DNA from: Candidatus Marinarcus aquaticus
GTDB lineage: Bacteria > Campylobacterota > Campylobacteria > Campylobacterales > Arcobacteraceae
Direction: 5' to 3'
Assembly (NCBI RefSeq): GCF_004116335.1
Contig: NZ_PDKN01000003.1
Coordinates: 1-64,000 of the forward strand
DNA length: 64,000 nt
Both the position numbers and the translations under genes were made by a program. The notes beneath the pieces are model-generated. The model was not told where the DNA came from, did not search any database, and worked only from the letters and a program-made list of their open reading frames with translations. Below are positions 36,753-44,743 of this stretch, piece after piece. Numbering within the stretch: position 1 is the stretch's first letter; every line of letters starts with the position of its first letter.

Positions 36753-37912
36753 TGTTTAGCTACCTATTAAAAAAAGAGTTTACCCTAATACTGAGAGACA
36801 TTCATGCACTTTTAGTGCTTTTTATTATGCCCACACTCTTTATACTTATCATGTCACTGGCACTTAAAAACAGCTACTCCAATACCATTGATGTAAAACT
36901 CAAAGTAGCGGTACAAAGTAGCACTCAAACCCAAGTCGTCACCAAACTCATAGAAAGCATCAATCAAAACAGCTTTTTTGACGCTCGTTTTGTGCAACAA
37001 AATGAAGCCAAAGAGAGGCTTTACAGAGACCACTACGATTTTGTACTGAATGTGCCTGAAGCCTTTATCTCTGAAATCAAAGAGCAAAAAGAAGATTTTA
37101 ACATTGAGATTTTCACCACGCCAGATATGCAACAACAAAAGAGTGCTGTGCTTAAAAGTTTGATTGCTTCATACAGTACAAAAACCATTTTAGATGAACT
37201 TTTGAGCATGCAAAATATCAGCAATGATAAGCTTGATTCACTCTCTTCTAATATCACAGTGACCACACTTGCAAAAGATGAAAACTTTAACATCACACCC
37301 ACTTCCGTACAACAAAGTGTACCTGCGTGGTTGGTTTTTTCAATGTTTTTTATTCTTATTCCTATTTCCAATACCTTTATCAATGAGAAAAATTTTGGAA
37401 CCATCAGTCGAATACGAAGCATTAATGTATCACTTTTACCCATTTTAATCAGTAAAATTTTTCCTTATTTTATCATCAATCAAATCCAAGTGGTATGTAT
37501 GATACTTGTGGGGATGTACATTGTGCCACTGTTGGGAGGCGATACTTTAGAGATTTCAGGTAACTATGGTATGATATTTTTAGTATCGAGTGTAGTGAGT
37601 TTGGGCTCAATTTCATTTGCACTTTTAATTGCAAATATTGCTAAAACCACCGAAGAAGCGACGACTTACGGCGGTATATCCAATATTATTTTAGCAGCCC
37701 TTGGGGGTATCATGGTACCCAAATTTGTCATGCCAAAATTCATGCAAGATGCCACAGATTTCTCACCCATGTCATGGGGACTAGAGAGCTTCTTAGAAGT
37801 GTTTGTTCGTGGTGGGTCGTTCAGTGATATTTCCCATTATGTTTATAACATGGTATTTTTTGCTATAATCTGTTTAATATTGGCATATATTTTATTACAA
37901 AAGAGGAGTTAG
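36752..37912 (+). CDS. ABC-2 type transporter permease
   Basis: A 386-residue permease. One N-terminal helix (LLVLFIMPTLFILIMSLAL) is followed by an extracytoplasmic region of about 150 residues, then five spans from about residue 190. FINEKNFGTISRIRSINVS after the second helix is the usual coupling segment of ABC-2 permeases. It pairs with the ATPase directly upstream. ABC-2 pairs occur in flexirubin-type clusters in Bacteroidota but are not a constant part of plain APE clusters. Confidence 0.88.
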   Translation: MFSYLLKKEFTLILRDIHALLVLFIMPTLFILIMSLALKNSYSNTIDVKLKVAVQSSTQTQVVTKLIESINQNSFFDARFVQQNEAKERLYRDHYDFVLNVPEAFISEIKEQKEDFNIEIFTTPDMQQQKSAVLKSLIASYSTKTILDELLSMQNISNDKLDSLSSNITVTTLAKDENFNITPTSVQQSVPAWLVFSMFFILIPISNTFINEKNFGTISRIRSINVSLLPILISKIFPYFIINQIQVVCMILVGMYIVPLLGGDTLEISGNYGMIFLVSSVVSLGSISFALLIANIAKTTEEATTYGGISNIILAALGGIMVPKFVMPKFMQDATDFSPMSWGLESFLEVFVRGGSFSDISHYVYNMVFFAIICLILAYILLQKRS

Positions 37913-37913
37913 G

Positions 37914-38180
37914 TTGATAGGTTCACAAGACGATCAATTAAAATTAGAGTTAAAACAATTAATTATAGAAGAGTGCGATAAAGATATAGAACCTCAACAA
38001 ATAACCGATGATGAAGTTTTGTTTGGAAGTGATTCCCAACTTGAATTAGACTCAATGGATGCATTACAAATCTCAATGGCTTTACACAAAAAGTATGGTA
38101 TCAATACCAACGACAGTAAAGTATTACGAAAAATTATGGAATCCATTAATACTTTAGCAGACTACATCCAACCCAAATAG
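37914..38180 (+). CDS. Acyl carrier protein 2 of the polyketide cluster
   Basis: An 88-residue acidic carrier protein. The phosphopantetheine serine is in LELDSMDALQISMAL near 44. The start is TTG with GAGGAG upstream, 1 base after the permease stop; the next gene begins directly after its own stop. It probably serves the adjacent second ketosynthase. Its helix 2 differs from ACP 1 (DSMDALQ against DSVDSIEL), which suggests different partners. Confidence 0.88.
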   Translation: MIGSQDDQLKLELKQLIIEECDKDIEPQQITDDEVLFGSDSQLELDSMDALQISMALHKKYGINTNDSKVLRKIMESINTLADYIQPK

Positions 38181-39338
38181 ATGAACGCATACATTACTGG
38201 AAAATCTTTAGTTTGTACTTTAGGAGATGACAAACAATCTATCATCTCTTCGGTGCAAAACCTCAAACAAGAGAACTACTTATCTCATCTGCAATCGATG
38301 TTTCAAGAGCGTCTTTTTTATCCCATTAAATCATTTGATAACCACTCCAATGTAGAGCGTTACCACGCTATTTTAGACAAAGTGGTCTTTGATGCCTTAA
38401 AAGATGCGAAGATTACTCAAAAAGAGCAAAAGGAGTTGCATATCTTTATTGGTTCAACTTCAATGGAGATGGGAAGCAATGAAGAGGTACGTTCACACAG
38501 TATAAATGATACCACCCAACCTCTTTTTAAAGATATTGGAAATGGTTCTATTGGAGAGTATGTGGAGCAACTCATTGGTTCAAAGTATAAAGCTCTGCTT
38601 TTTACAACGGCTTGTACCTCCAGTGTCAATGCTTTGTCATATGCTTCAAGGATGATTGAGTCAGGAAAAATCAAACGTGCCATTGTAATTGGCTTAGAGC
38701 TTTTTAACCAATCCACTTTGGGTGGCTTTTCCTCTTTAATGTTGCTTTCGCAAAGTCAAATTTACCGACCTTTTGATAAAAACAGTGATGGTATCATTTT
38801 AGGAGAAGGGTGTTCCGCTGTTGTGGTTGAAGCAAACCCAAAAAGAGATACTGATTTTAGATATTGTGGTTTTACGAATGTGTGTGATAACTACTCTGAG
38901 ACCACCAGTGACCCTTCAGGAGTACCAATCTTTAAAACCATGCAAAGCTGTTTAGAAAAAGCCAATCTCTCATTACAAGATGTCACCTGTATTAAAGCCC
39001 ATGCAACAGGCAGTGAAAACAATAATCTCTCAGAAGCCAGAGCATTACACCAACTGTTTGAGAAACATCAACAACAAACATCAGTGACTTCACTCAAACC
39101 TCTTCTAGGGCACACTTTGGGTGCATGTGGTACCAATGAAATTGTCTTGATGCTCTATTGTGTAGAGTCGGGCTTTCTGCCTGCTACTTTCGGCTTTGAA
39201 ACCCCAGCAGAAGATGTGGTATTTACACCATTACAACAACACACCTCGTGTGATCACAAAGCTACGTTGCTTTTTAACTATGTTGCCTTTGGTGGAAACA
39301 ACAGTGCCATTATTTTAACGAATAAAGAAGGTAAGTGA
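38181..39338 (+). CDS. Beta-ketoacyl-ACP synthase (second KS)
   Basis: A 385-residue ketosynthase with a complete triad: cysteine in FTTACTSSVNALSYA near 140, histidine in IKAHATGSENNNLSEA near 273, and histidine in KPLLGHTLGACG near 307; NYVAFGGNNSAII ends the fold. The second histidine block reads HATG where the usual form is HGTG. It pairs with the ketosynthase-like protein that follows. It may act at a different elongation stage from the KS at 23226-24344. Confidence 0.88.
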   Translation: MNAYITGKSLVCTLGDDKQSIISSVQNLKQENYLSHLQSMFQERLFYPIKSFDNHSNVERYHAILDKVVFDALKDAKITQKEQKELHIFIGSTSMEMGSNEEVRSHSINDTTQPLFKDIGNGSIGEYVEQLIGSKYKALLFTTACTSSVNALSYASRMIESGKIKRAIVIGLELFNQSTLGGFSSLMLLSQSQIYRPFDKNSDGIILGEGCSAVVVEANPKRDTDFRYCGFTNVCDNYSETTSDPSGVPIFKTMQSCLEKANLSLQDVTCIKAHATGSENNNLSEARALHQLFEKHQQQTSVTSLKPLLGHTLGACGTNEIVLMLYCVESGFLPATFGFETPAEDVVFTPLQQHTSCDHKATLLFNYVAFGGNNSAIILTNKEGK

Positions 39339-40165
39339 TGTATTTACATGCCACTTCACATGTTTTAAATCCTCTTTTAGACATCAAAGCGTATCGAACT
39401 TTATTAAAGCCTCTTACAAACATCAACTTAAGACGTTCAAGCAAGTTTAATATTCTGGCTGTTTACGGTGCTTTGCTGTGCATGAATGAGGTGAAAAGTT
39501 CACAACAATTTGGAGTTTATGTGGCTACTGAGTATGGTCCCATTATGGATGTGCATAATGTTTTAAATACGGTGAATATGGATGACTCTATTATCATGCC
39601 TTTTGACTTTTTAAACATCAACAGTAACAACGTCAGTTTTTATGTCTCAAAAGCATTGGACGCTTTTGGTAAAAACATGGTTTTAACCAGCGAAGAGGTC
39701 TCCTTTGAAAAAGCTTTACAGCTTGCGCTCTTTGATTTGGAAACAAAGGATGTACAAGATGTTCTTGTTGGCGCAGTCGATGAATCTTTAGAACAAATCC
39801 CTCATTATGCACAATACACTTCAGATGTACTTAAACAACCAAGTTGTGATGGCAGTTTCTGGCTATACGGTAACTTAAAAAAAGAGCATGCCGTAGCACA
39901 AATAGTTTGTATCAAAGAGTATGAAAATGTTGAATGCTTCTTAAAAGAGGTTAATCTAAATGGCACCACTGTTTCATGCAATCAATTTGCAGCATGCAAT
40001 GAAGCGTTAAAAAAGGCTGCACAAACAGTTTTAACACCTAAAGCGTTTTTTGGTTGTGATGGGGCAGTTACTTTTTTTGAACTTCTTGAATATAAAGGAG
40101 AAGTTTACCATATTGCTCAAGATAAACACGGTAAACTCATAGTTATTACACTCAGAGTGTTTTAA
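39335..40165 (+). CDS. Ketosynthase-like partner without catalytic residues (second CLF candidate)
   Basis: A 276-residue protein with traces of a ketosynthase fold: LAVYGALLCMNEVKSSQQFGVYVATEYGP near the N-terminus, NINSNNVSFYVSKALDAFG where the nucleophile region should be, and VLVGAVDESLEQIPHY. There is no TACxS cysteine and no HGTG or GH block. It overlaps the active KS by 4 bases, which is the usual arrangement of KS and chain-length factor. The C-terminal third is hard to align by eye. Confidence 0.65.
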   Translation: MMYLHATSHVLNPLLDIKAYRTLLKPLTNINLRRSSKFNILAVYGALLCMNEVKSSQQFGVYVATEYGPIMDVHNVLNTVNMDDSIIMPFDFLNINSNNVSFYVSKALDAFGKNMVLTSEEVSFEKALQLALFDLETKDVQDVLVGAVDESLEQIPHYAQYTSDVLKQPSCDGSFWLYGNLKKEHAVAQIVCIKEYENVECFLKEVNLNGTTVSCNQFAACNEALKKAAQTVLTPKAFFGCDGAVTFFELLEYKGEVYHIAQDKHGKLIVITLRVF

Positions 40166-41141
40166 GAATCTTACACGCCTTCTCTTCAAACATTGATGCT
40201 TCAATCAATTTTTCTGAGATGGCTTGTGGGCTAAACTTCTGCGTTTTTTTACTTGATTCTACACATAAAAGAGCAAACTCTCTTAACGCATTTCCAGATT
40301 TTACAAAAAGTTCTGATGCTTCTTGAAGTTTGCTTTCATCTAATCCATACCCCTTAGCCTCTTGTAAAAATGCAGCGTACAAAAATCTAAAACCTCCCCC
40401 ACCGGTTCCTATCTCCTCTTGCATACGAACAATGTGCGTTAAAAAGTTTTTTACATATCTTTCATTGTTATCAAGTTTGAGTTTGGCAATCTTTTTAGCT
40501 AAGGTGCGCATCCCTTTTACTCCCGCATAAGGAAAAGGCGTTAAAAGAGTCTTGGCATTTTTAATGATGGCTTTTTTAATCACCTTACCTAAATCGATGT
40601 TTTCAGGTATGTGTTGGGGATAGTATAAGAACCCTTTTGGAGCAAATATTCCTCGTGCAAATCGAGCTTTGGTAAGCTCTTTTTCATCACACGTCACCAA
40701 ATCTTCAAACACGGGGTCTGAAATGGTGTAATCACTTCCCTCTTTACCTACAACTAAAAGGTTATGTGCATTAAAGTGAAACCGCATATCTTTAGGGAAA
40801 TATGGCAGATAAAAAACCGATGTTTGAAGACCAACGAGTTGATTCTCTTCAACAAATTTGGTTAAATCAGCGTTGGCTTCCAATGGATTTTTATAGTGCT
40901 TTTTTACCATGGTTATACCCAAAACTTTTGAGATATTTCGAATGATATTTTTAGGCAAGTTTCTGTAAGCAATCAAAGGCATGTTGCTGATTTTTACCAC
41001 AGGCAAATAGACAAAAGAGAGAGAACTGGTGATTCCAAATGCCATAGGCTCACTGATTTTAAGTCCATAACTGGTCAATAGGGTTGAAATCACTCCACTT
41101 TCACAATGTGCAAACTGTGAGTGTTCAAATGTTCTGCTCAT
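40152..41141 (-). CDS. BtrH N-terminal domain-like acyltransferase/peptidase-fold protein
   Basis: A 329-residue protein starting with SQFAHCESGVISTLLTSYGL, the cysteine-containing N-terminus of the BtrH family (papain/C39-like fold). FNAHNLLVVGKEGSDYTISDPVF near residue 123 supplies the expected histidine and aspartate. In butirosin biosynthesis BtrH moves an acyl group from a carrier protein to an amine; relatives occur in flexirubin-type clusters. Here it could join the polyene acyl-ACP to the resorcinol. It is the last gene of the convergent Dar operon and its 3' end overlaps the opposite-strand gene by 14 bases. Confidence 0.75.
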   Translation of the reverse strand: MSRTFEHSQFAHCESGVISTLLTSYGLKISEPMAFGITSSLSFVYLPVVKISNMPLIAYRNLPKNIIRNISKVLGITMVKKHYKNPLEANADLTKFVEENQLVGLQTSVFYLPYFPKDMRFHFNAHNLLVVGKEGSDYTISDPVFEDLVTCDEKELTKARFARGIFAPKGFLYYPQHIPENIDLGKVIKKAIIKNAKTLLTPFPYAGVKGMRTLAKKIAKLKLDNNERYVKNFLTHIVRMQEEIGTGGGGFRFLYAAFLQEAKGYGLDESKLQEASELFVKSGNALREFALLCVESSKKTQKFSPQAISEKLIEASMFEEKACKILKTL

Positions 41142-41533
41142 GCTTTAAATTCCTTTAGCTCTTGAAGTCTTATATCAAATGCTTCACAATAGCGTTGCAA
41201 GATTTTGTCATTGAGTTTTTTAAAATGCTTCATTTTCAAGTGTCGTTTTACTCGAAAGGCAAACATACCCACTACGGAGCAAAGCGTGGGTAAATCCATT
41301 CGATTTTTATACATAAAAAACTCAATCGGAGAGCTTTCATTGTTTTTAATTCTTTCCAAACTCTCTTTACAGAGTTGTTCAAACTCTTCTACTGCAACTT
41401 GTGTCGCAAACTCTTCCGCACTGCTTCCATATTTTTGACGTTCAAAGTGACCACTCTCATCGGTGACATACATCACTTTACGTTGACCTTCAAGAATTTT
41501 ATTCTCTTCTTGTGGTATCTCTATTTTTTCCAT
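41138..41533 (-). CDS. Conserved small protein of the DAR operon, unknown function
   Basis: A 131-residue soluble, charged, mostly helical protein. PIEFFMYKNRMDLPTLCSVVGMF near the middle is the only hydrophobic stretch and is too polar for a membrane span; KRHLKMKHFKKLNDKILQRY follows. I recognise no enzyme motif. Small proteins of this size accompany BtrH-like genes in flexirubin-type clusters, as far as I recall. It overlaps both neighbours (by 4 bases and by 1), so it is probably needed in fixed ratio with them. Confidence 0.7.
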   Translation of the reverse strand: MEKIEIPQEENKILEGQRKVMYVTDESGHFERQKYGSSAEEFATQVAVEEFEQLCKESLERIKNNESSPIEFFMYKNRMDLPTLCSVVGMFAFRVKRHLKMKHFKKLNDKILQRYCEAFDIRLQELKEFKA

Positions 41534-42672
41534 TACACCACTTCTAAATACATAAAGGCTGTAGAGAAACGTCCACTTTCAGGGATATAACAAAGCAGTT
41601 TCTCCCCTTTTTTGAGTTTCCTGCTGTTGAAAAGCTCTTCAAGCATGATATACATCGATGCACTTCCAGTATTCCCAAACTCGACTAAGTTGGTGAACCA
41701 TTGCTCAAAAGGTATTTCAAAGTCGGCCTTTTTCATCCCTTCATAGACTTTTTCTCTGAAAAAAGTTGAAGAGTAGTGAGGCAAGAAGTAATCAACATCA
41801 TCGATTTTCAAACCACGTTTTTCAATAATCTTTTTCATGGGTTTGGTCACAGTGTACTCAATGATATTTTCATTGAGTAATTTGACGTTTTGTTTGATAC
41901 CCAACAAGGATTTTTGCATCACCTCTTTTTGCTCGTATGCTCTCCATGAAGTTGCTTTGTCATTTTCGTCCACATGACATCCACTGTACATGCAAATTGG
42001 CATTTCACCTGCATAAGAGTAAATATCAATCCACTTCACTTCCAGTGAGAGTCCTGAACTGTTTGGTCTGTTTTGAAGCAACATTGCTCCTGCACCATCT
42101 GAAAGCATCCAACGTAAAAAGTCTTTTTCAAACTCTATTCCAGGATTTTTCTCTAACTCTTTATGGTCAGACTCCTCTTTAAAGTTTCGTGCACTTAACA
42201 CCATGGATGAGACTTCAGACCCTGTTGAGATTCCATTTTCAAGCTCACCTGCTTTAATTCCATAGTAGATGTATTTTAATGCATTGATTCCACTTAAACA
42301 AATCCCTGAAGCACTGATGGTCTCAATTTCAGAGATACCCAACTCCCCTTGAACCATCAAAGTGTGGTTGGGCATAAGTTGGTCGGGTGTTGTTGTACCA
42401 CATGAAAGCGTTTGTAACTGTGAGAGTTTAAAATCTTCATTCTCAAGCTGTTTTACTGCATTGGCTGTAATTTCTGCATTTGAAAAAAGAGGGTTTTGTG
42501 TCCCTTTTTCCATCACATAGAATCGTCGTTTGATTCCATTGCTTCTTAAAACAATACTTTTGGCTTTTGATTTTTTGCCACCAATATATCCCAGATACTC
42601 CTCCATCTCCGCATTACTTACGGGTTCATTTGGCATAAATTTCTGTATATTATTAATAAATACCCTATTCAT
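41533..42672 (-). CDS. darB: Dialkylresorcinol ketosynthase DarB (KAS III-like)
   Basis: A 379-residue thiolase-fold condensing enzyme. The catalytic cysteine is in ISASGICLSGINALKYI near 130, histidine in YFLPHYSSTF near 297, and asparagine in VEFGNTGSASMYIML near 335. The N-terminus (FMPNEPVSNAEMEEYLG, KAKSIVLRSNGIKRRFY) closely resembles DarB proteins of flexirubin clusters. DarB condenses two acyl thioesters and cyclises them to a 1,3-cyclohexanedione. It overlaps darA by 8 bases and the small protein gene by 1. Confidence 0.87.
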   Translation of the reverse strand: MNRVFINNIQKFMPNEPVSNAEMEEYLGYIGGKKSKAKSIVLRSNGIKRRFYVMEKGTQNPLFSNAEITANAVKQLENEDFKLSQLQTLSCGTTTPDQLMPNHTLMVQGELGISEIETISASGICLSGINALKYIYYGIKAGELENGISTGSEVSSMVLSARNFKEESDHKELEKNPGIEFEKDFLRWMLSDGAGAMLLQNRPNSSGLSLEVKWIDIYSYAGEMPICMYSGCHVDENDKATSWRAYEQKEVMQKSLLGIKQNVKLLNENIIEYTVTKPMKKIIEKRGLKIDDVDYFLPHYSSTFFREKVYEGMKKADFEIPFEQWFTNLVEFGNTGSASMYIMLEELFNSRKLKKGEKLLCYIPESGRFSTAFMYLEVV

Positions 42673-43621
42673 TTGTTAAAAATTCCTTCATTCTTTCATC
42701 GCCATTACCCGAAGGTAATTCATAAAATTCTTTTTGTTTTATTACTTTTTGTTTATTAATTTTTCGTAAAATGGTTTGTATAATCATATTTAAAGGCACA
42801 ATTGTCAAAATAATCAACAATAAAAAAACAACATACAACATCACAACAGGACGTCGTTTTTTGCTTCCAAATGGTCCCATTTTTCGTATGAGTTTTCCCC
42901 ATATCTTAAAACTTTTGGTTGCAATTTGTTCACTTTTAATGAGTTTCACATCCACATCCACAGCTTGAAGACCTTGACATAAAGGAGCGAGCTTTTTTTC
43001 TTTATCGTTTTGAAGTGCTTGTTTAATGGCTTCACCAAAACGCACTGATTTTCTTAAATCCTCTTTGGCAATCCCCGCTTTTGGAAAGACTCCCCACAAT
43101 CTGTTTTTTTTACCTGTGAGCATCCATCGAGGCGTTGTTACAAATGTGGCCAAAGAGTTTCCTTGGTCAATGAGAACAATATTGTCAATGAGCGTTGCTT
43201 CTAGTTTCTCTAAAAGCATTTTCACCTTCTCTTGCGCCATAACCCACATGTTTCGGCAACCAATCACTGTAATGACAGGTTTACCTTTGAGTTTCTTTTT
43301 CGCATACTCACTTTTTAAAAATGCCGTAATGGGCAAAGAGGGTGATAAAAACCATACTTGATAAGGTAAGATGACCAAGTCATACTCATTGTCATCCTCT
43401 TCAATCGGTTTTATTTCAGGTGGGTCTAAATAGACAGACTCTGGGAAAGCATCCATAAAGGTCATAAAATCCCAAGGAAAAGGGTAAGGGGTCACGGGTT
43501 CAATTTTCTTAACCGTCACCTCTATGCCTTCTGTTTTCTCTAATGGTAAAATAATATTATGAGTCAATTCATCGAGTTGACCCGTTTGAGAATAGGATAT
43601 AACTAATATTTTTTTATTCAA
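42665..43621 (-). CDS. darA: Dialkylresorcinol-forming DarA (flavodoxin-like aromatase)
   Basis: A 318-residue protein with a flavodoxin-like N-terminal domain: LVISYSQTGQLDEL binds the FMN phosphate, PYQVWFLSPSLPITAFL near 86 and VIGCRNMWVMAQEKV near 118 follow the flavin fold. RWMLTGKKNRLWGVFPKAG near 168 and a C-terminal membrane helix (VVMLYVVFLLLIILTIVPLN) match DarA proteins of flexirubin clusters. It is thought to aromatise the cyclohexanedione made by DarB to a resorcinol. The start is TTG. It is the first gene of the minus-strand DAR operon. Confidence 0.85.
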   Translation of the reverse strand: MNKKILVISYSQTGQLDELTHNIILPLEKTEGIEVTVKKIEPVTPYPFPWDFMTFMDAFPESVYLDPPEIKPIEEDDNEYDLVILPYQVWFLSPSLPITAFLKSEYAKKKLKGKPVITVIGCRNMWVMAQEKVKMLLEKLEATLIDNIVLIDQGNSLATFVTTPRWMLTGKKNRLWGVFPKAGIAKEDLRKSVRFGEAIKQALQNDKEKKLAPLCQGLQAVDVDVKLIKSEQIATKSFKIWGKLIRKMGPFGSKKRRPVVMLYVVFLLLIILTIVPLNMIIQTILRKINKQKVIKQKEFYELPSGNGDERMKEFLTNE

Positions 43622-43652
43622 TGTTTTCTCTCATGTTATTAAAAAATATTAT

Positions 43653-43658
43653 ATTATA
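43653..43658 (-). promoter_or_regulatory. Putative -10 of the DAR operon
   Basis: Minus-strand TATAAT in a run GGTATAATATAATATT, 32 bases before the darA TTG and just after the lipoprotein stop. It indicates that darA-darB-BtrH is an independent unit from the lipoprotein gene upstream. Confidence 0.5.
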
Positions 43659-43670
43659 CCAAACGTATTA

Positions 43671-44642
43671 TTAATATCGGATTCGGCTTGCATCACCAAG
43701 CATTGCATTGTCCATTGGGCTAAAGAGCCAACCTGCGACATCTTTTCCTAAAGTATCCACTGTTCGGACTAAAACTGAACACGACCCTTTATACGCACCC
43801 CAAAAACCTCCACCAGAGATTCTTGCTGCTTTAAATGATCCAAAACTCTTTTTTCCTTGTACTAAAACACCTGAAATAGCTGTGTATTTATTGTGTCCTC
43901 TGAATGCTCCACCTTGACTGATGGCATCATCAATTTGAACTTTTAAATATAAATCATTACTTCCAATATTGTTTTTAAATTTCACTGTTAGCCCTTGTTG
44001 CATTGCATATTGTTGAATAAACTCGGCTAACTGTTTATCAATTTGACACTCTTGTTTGATATTTGGGGCAATTCGATTCCCTTTAGCGTACGGGATAATG
44101 CTTTTCATATAGATGGTTTTTCCATTGGTATTAATGCTTGCACTGCTTTTAGAGTAATTGCTGGTATTCAGTGACGTCGAAGCAGTAGTACTACTGCTTG
44201 ACGAAATTGTTGTTACATTTCTGGCTGATTCATTTCCCATTACACCAATTTTAGATAACTCGTAGTTGATGTCTCTCTCTAAGTTTGCAACCCATTTGTT
44301 GTAGTTTGGATGGATTTTATTGGTTTGTGGATCATATTTTAAGTTTTGACTCTCTTTATACATGATTTTATATCCTCTTGTATCAAAAGAGATATTCAAT
44401 ACAACCAAATATCTTCCACGAACGTTGTTTCTTACTTCGAGTAATCCTGGTTTAATTCGTTTACTGATCCACCCTCGTCTCATTGCACCTTTTTTGATGG
44501 TTGCTTCCACTTTTGACAGACTCAGTTTTTTATCACTGATATAACCACTGTTGTCAATATTTTGAACCAATGCTCCACCGCAACCTGTAGCAATAAGTAC
44601 AACTAACGTCACTAATGCCGTTAAGCTTAAGATTTTTTTCAC
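43671..44642 (-). CDS. Two-domain outer membrane lipoprotein, unknown function
   Basis: 323 residues starting at GTG with AAGGAGG upstream. The lipobox is LIATGCGG with the modified cysteine at about residue 21. A first domain (about 40-133: IKKGAMRRGWISKRIKPG through YNKWVANLERDI) resembles small lipoproteins of unknown function in Proteobacteria. A low-complexity linker rich in Ser/Thr (about 143-172) leads to a second domain of about 130 residues with glycine-rich strands (AARISGGGFWGAYKGSCSVLV). No enzyme motif is seen. It lies next to the DAR operon but appears to have its own promoter region. Confidence 0.8.
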   Translation of the reverse strand: MKKILSLTALVTLVVLIATGCGGALVQNIDNSGYISDKKLSLSKVEATIKKGAMRRGWISKRIKPGLLEVRNNVRGRYLVVLNISFDTRGYKIMYKESQNLKYDPQTNKIHPNYNKWVANLERDINYELSKIGVMGNESARNVTTISSSSSTTASTSLNTSNYSKSSASINTNGKTIYMKSIIPYAKGNRIAPNIKQECQIDKQLAEFIQQYAMQQGLTVKFKNNIGSNDLYLKVQIDDAISQGGAFRGHNKYTAISGVLVQGKKSFGSFKAARISGGGFWGAYKGSCSVLVRTVDTLGKDVAGWLFSPMDNAMLGDASRIRY

Positions 44643-44743
44643 ATTTCCCTCCTTAAGTAGCTTAAGTGTAAGATTGTAGCAATGCTGAAGTTACAACTTC
44701 TTTAAATAACACTTGAGTTTATTTTATAATTATAAATTCGTCA

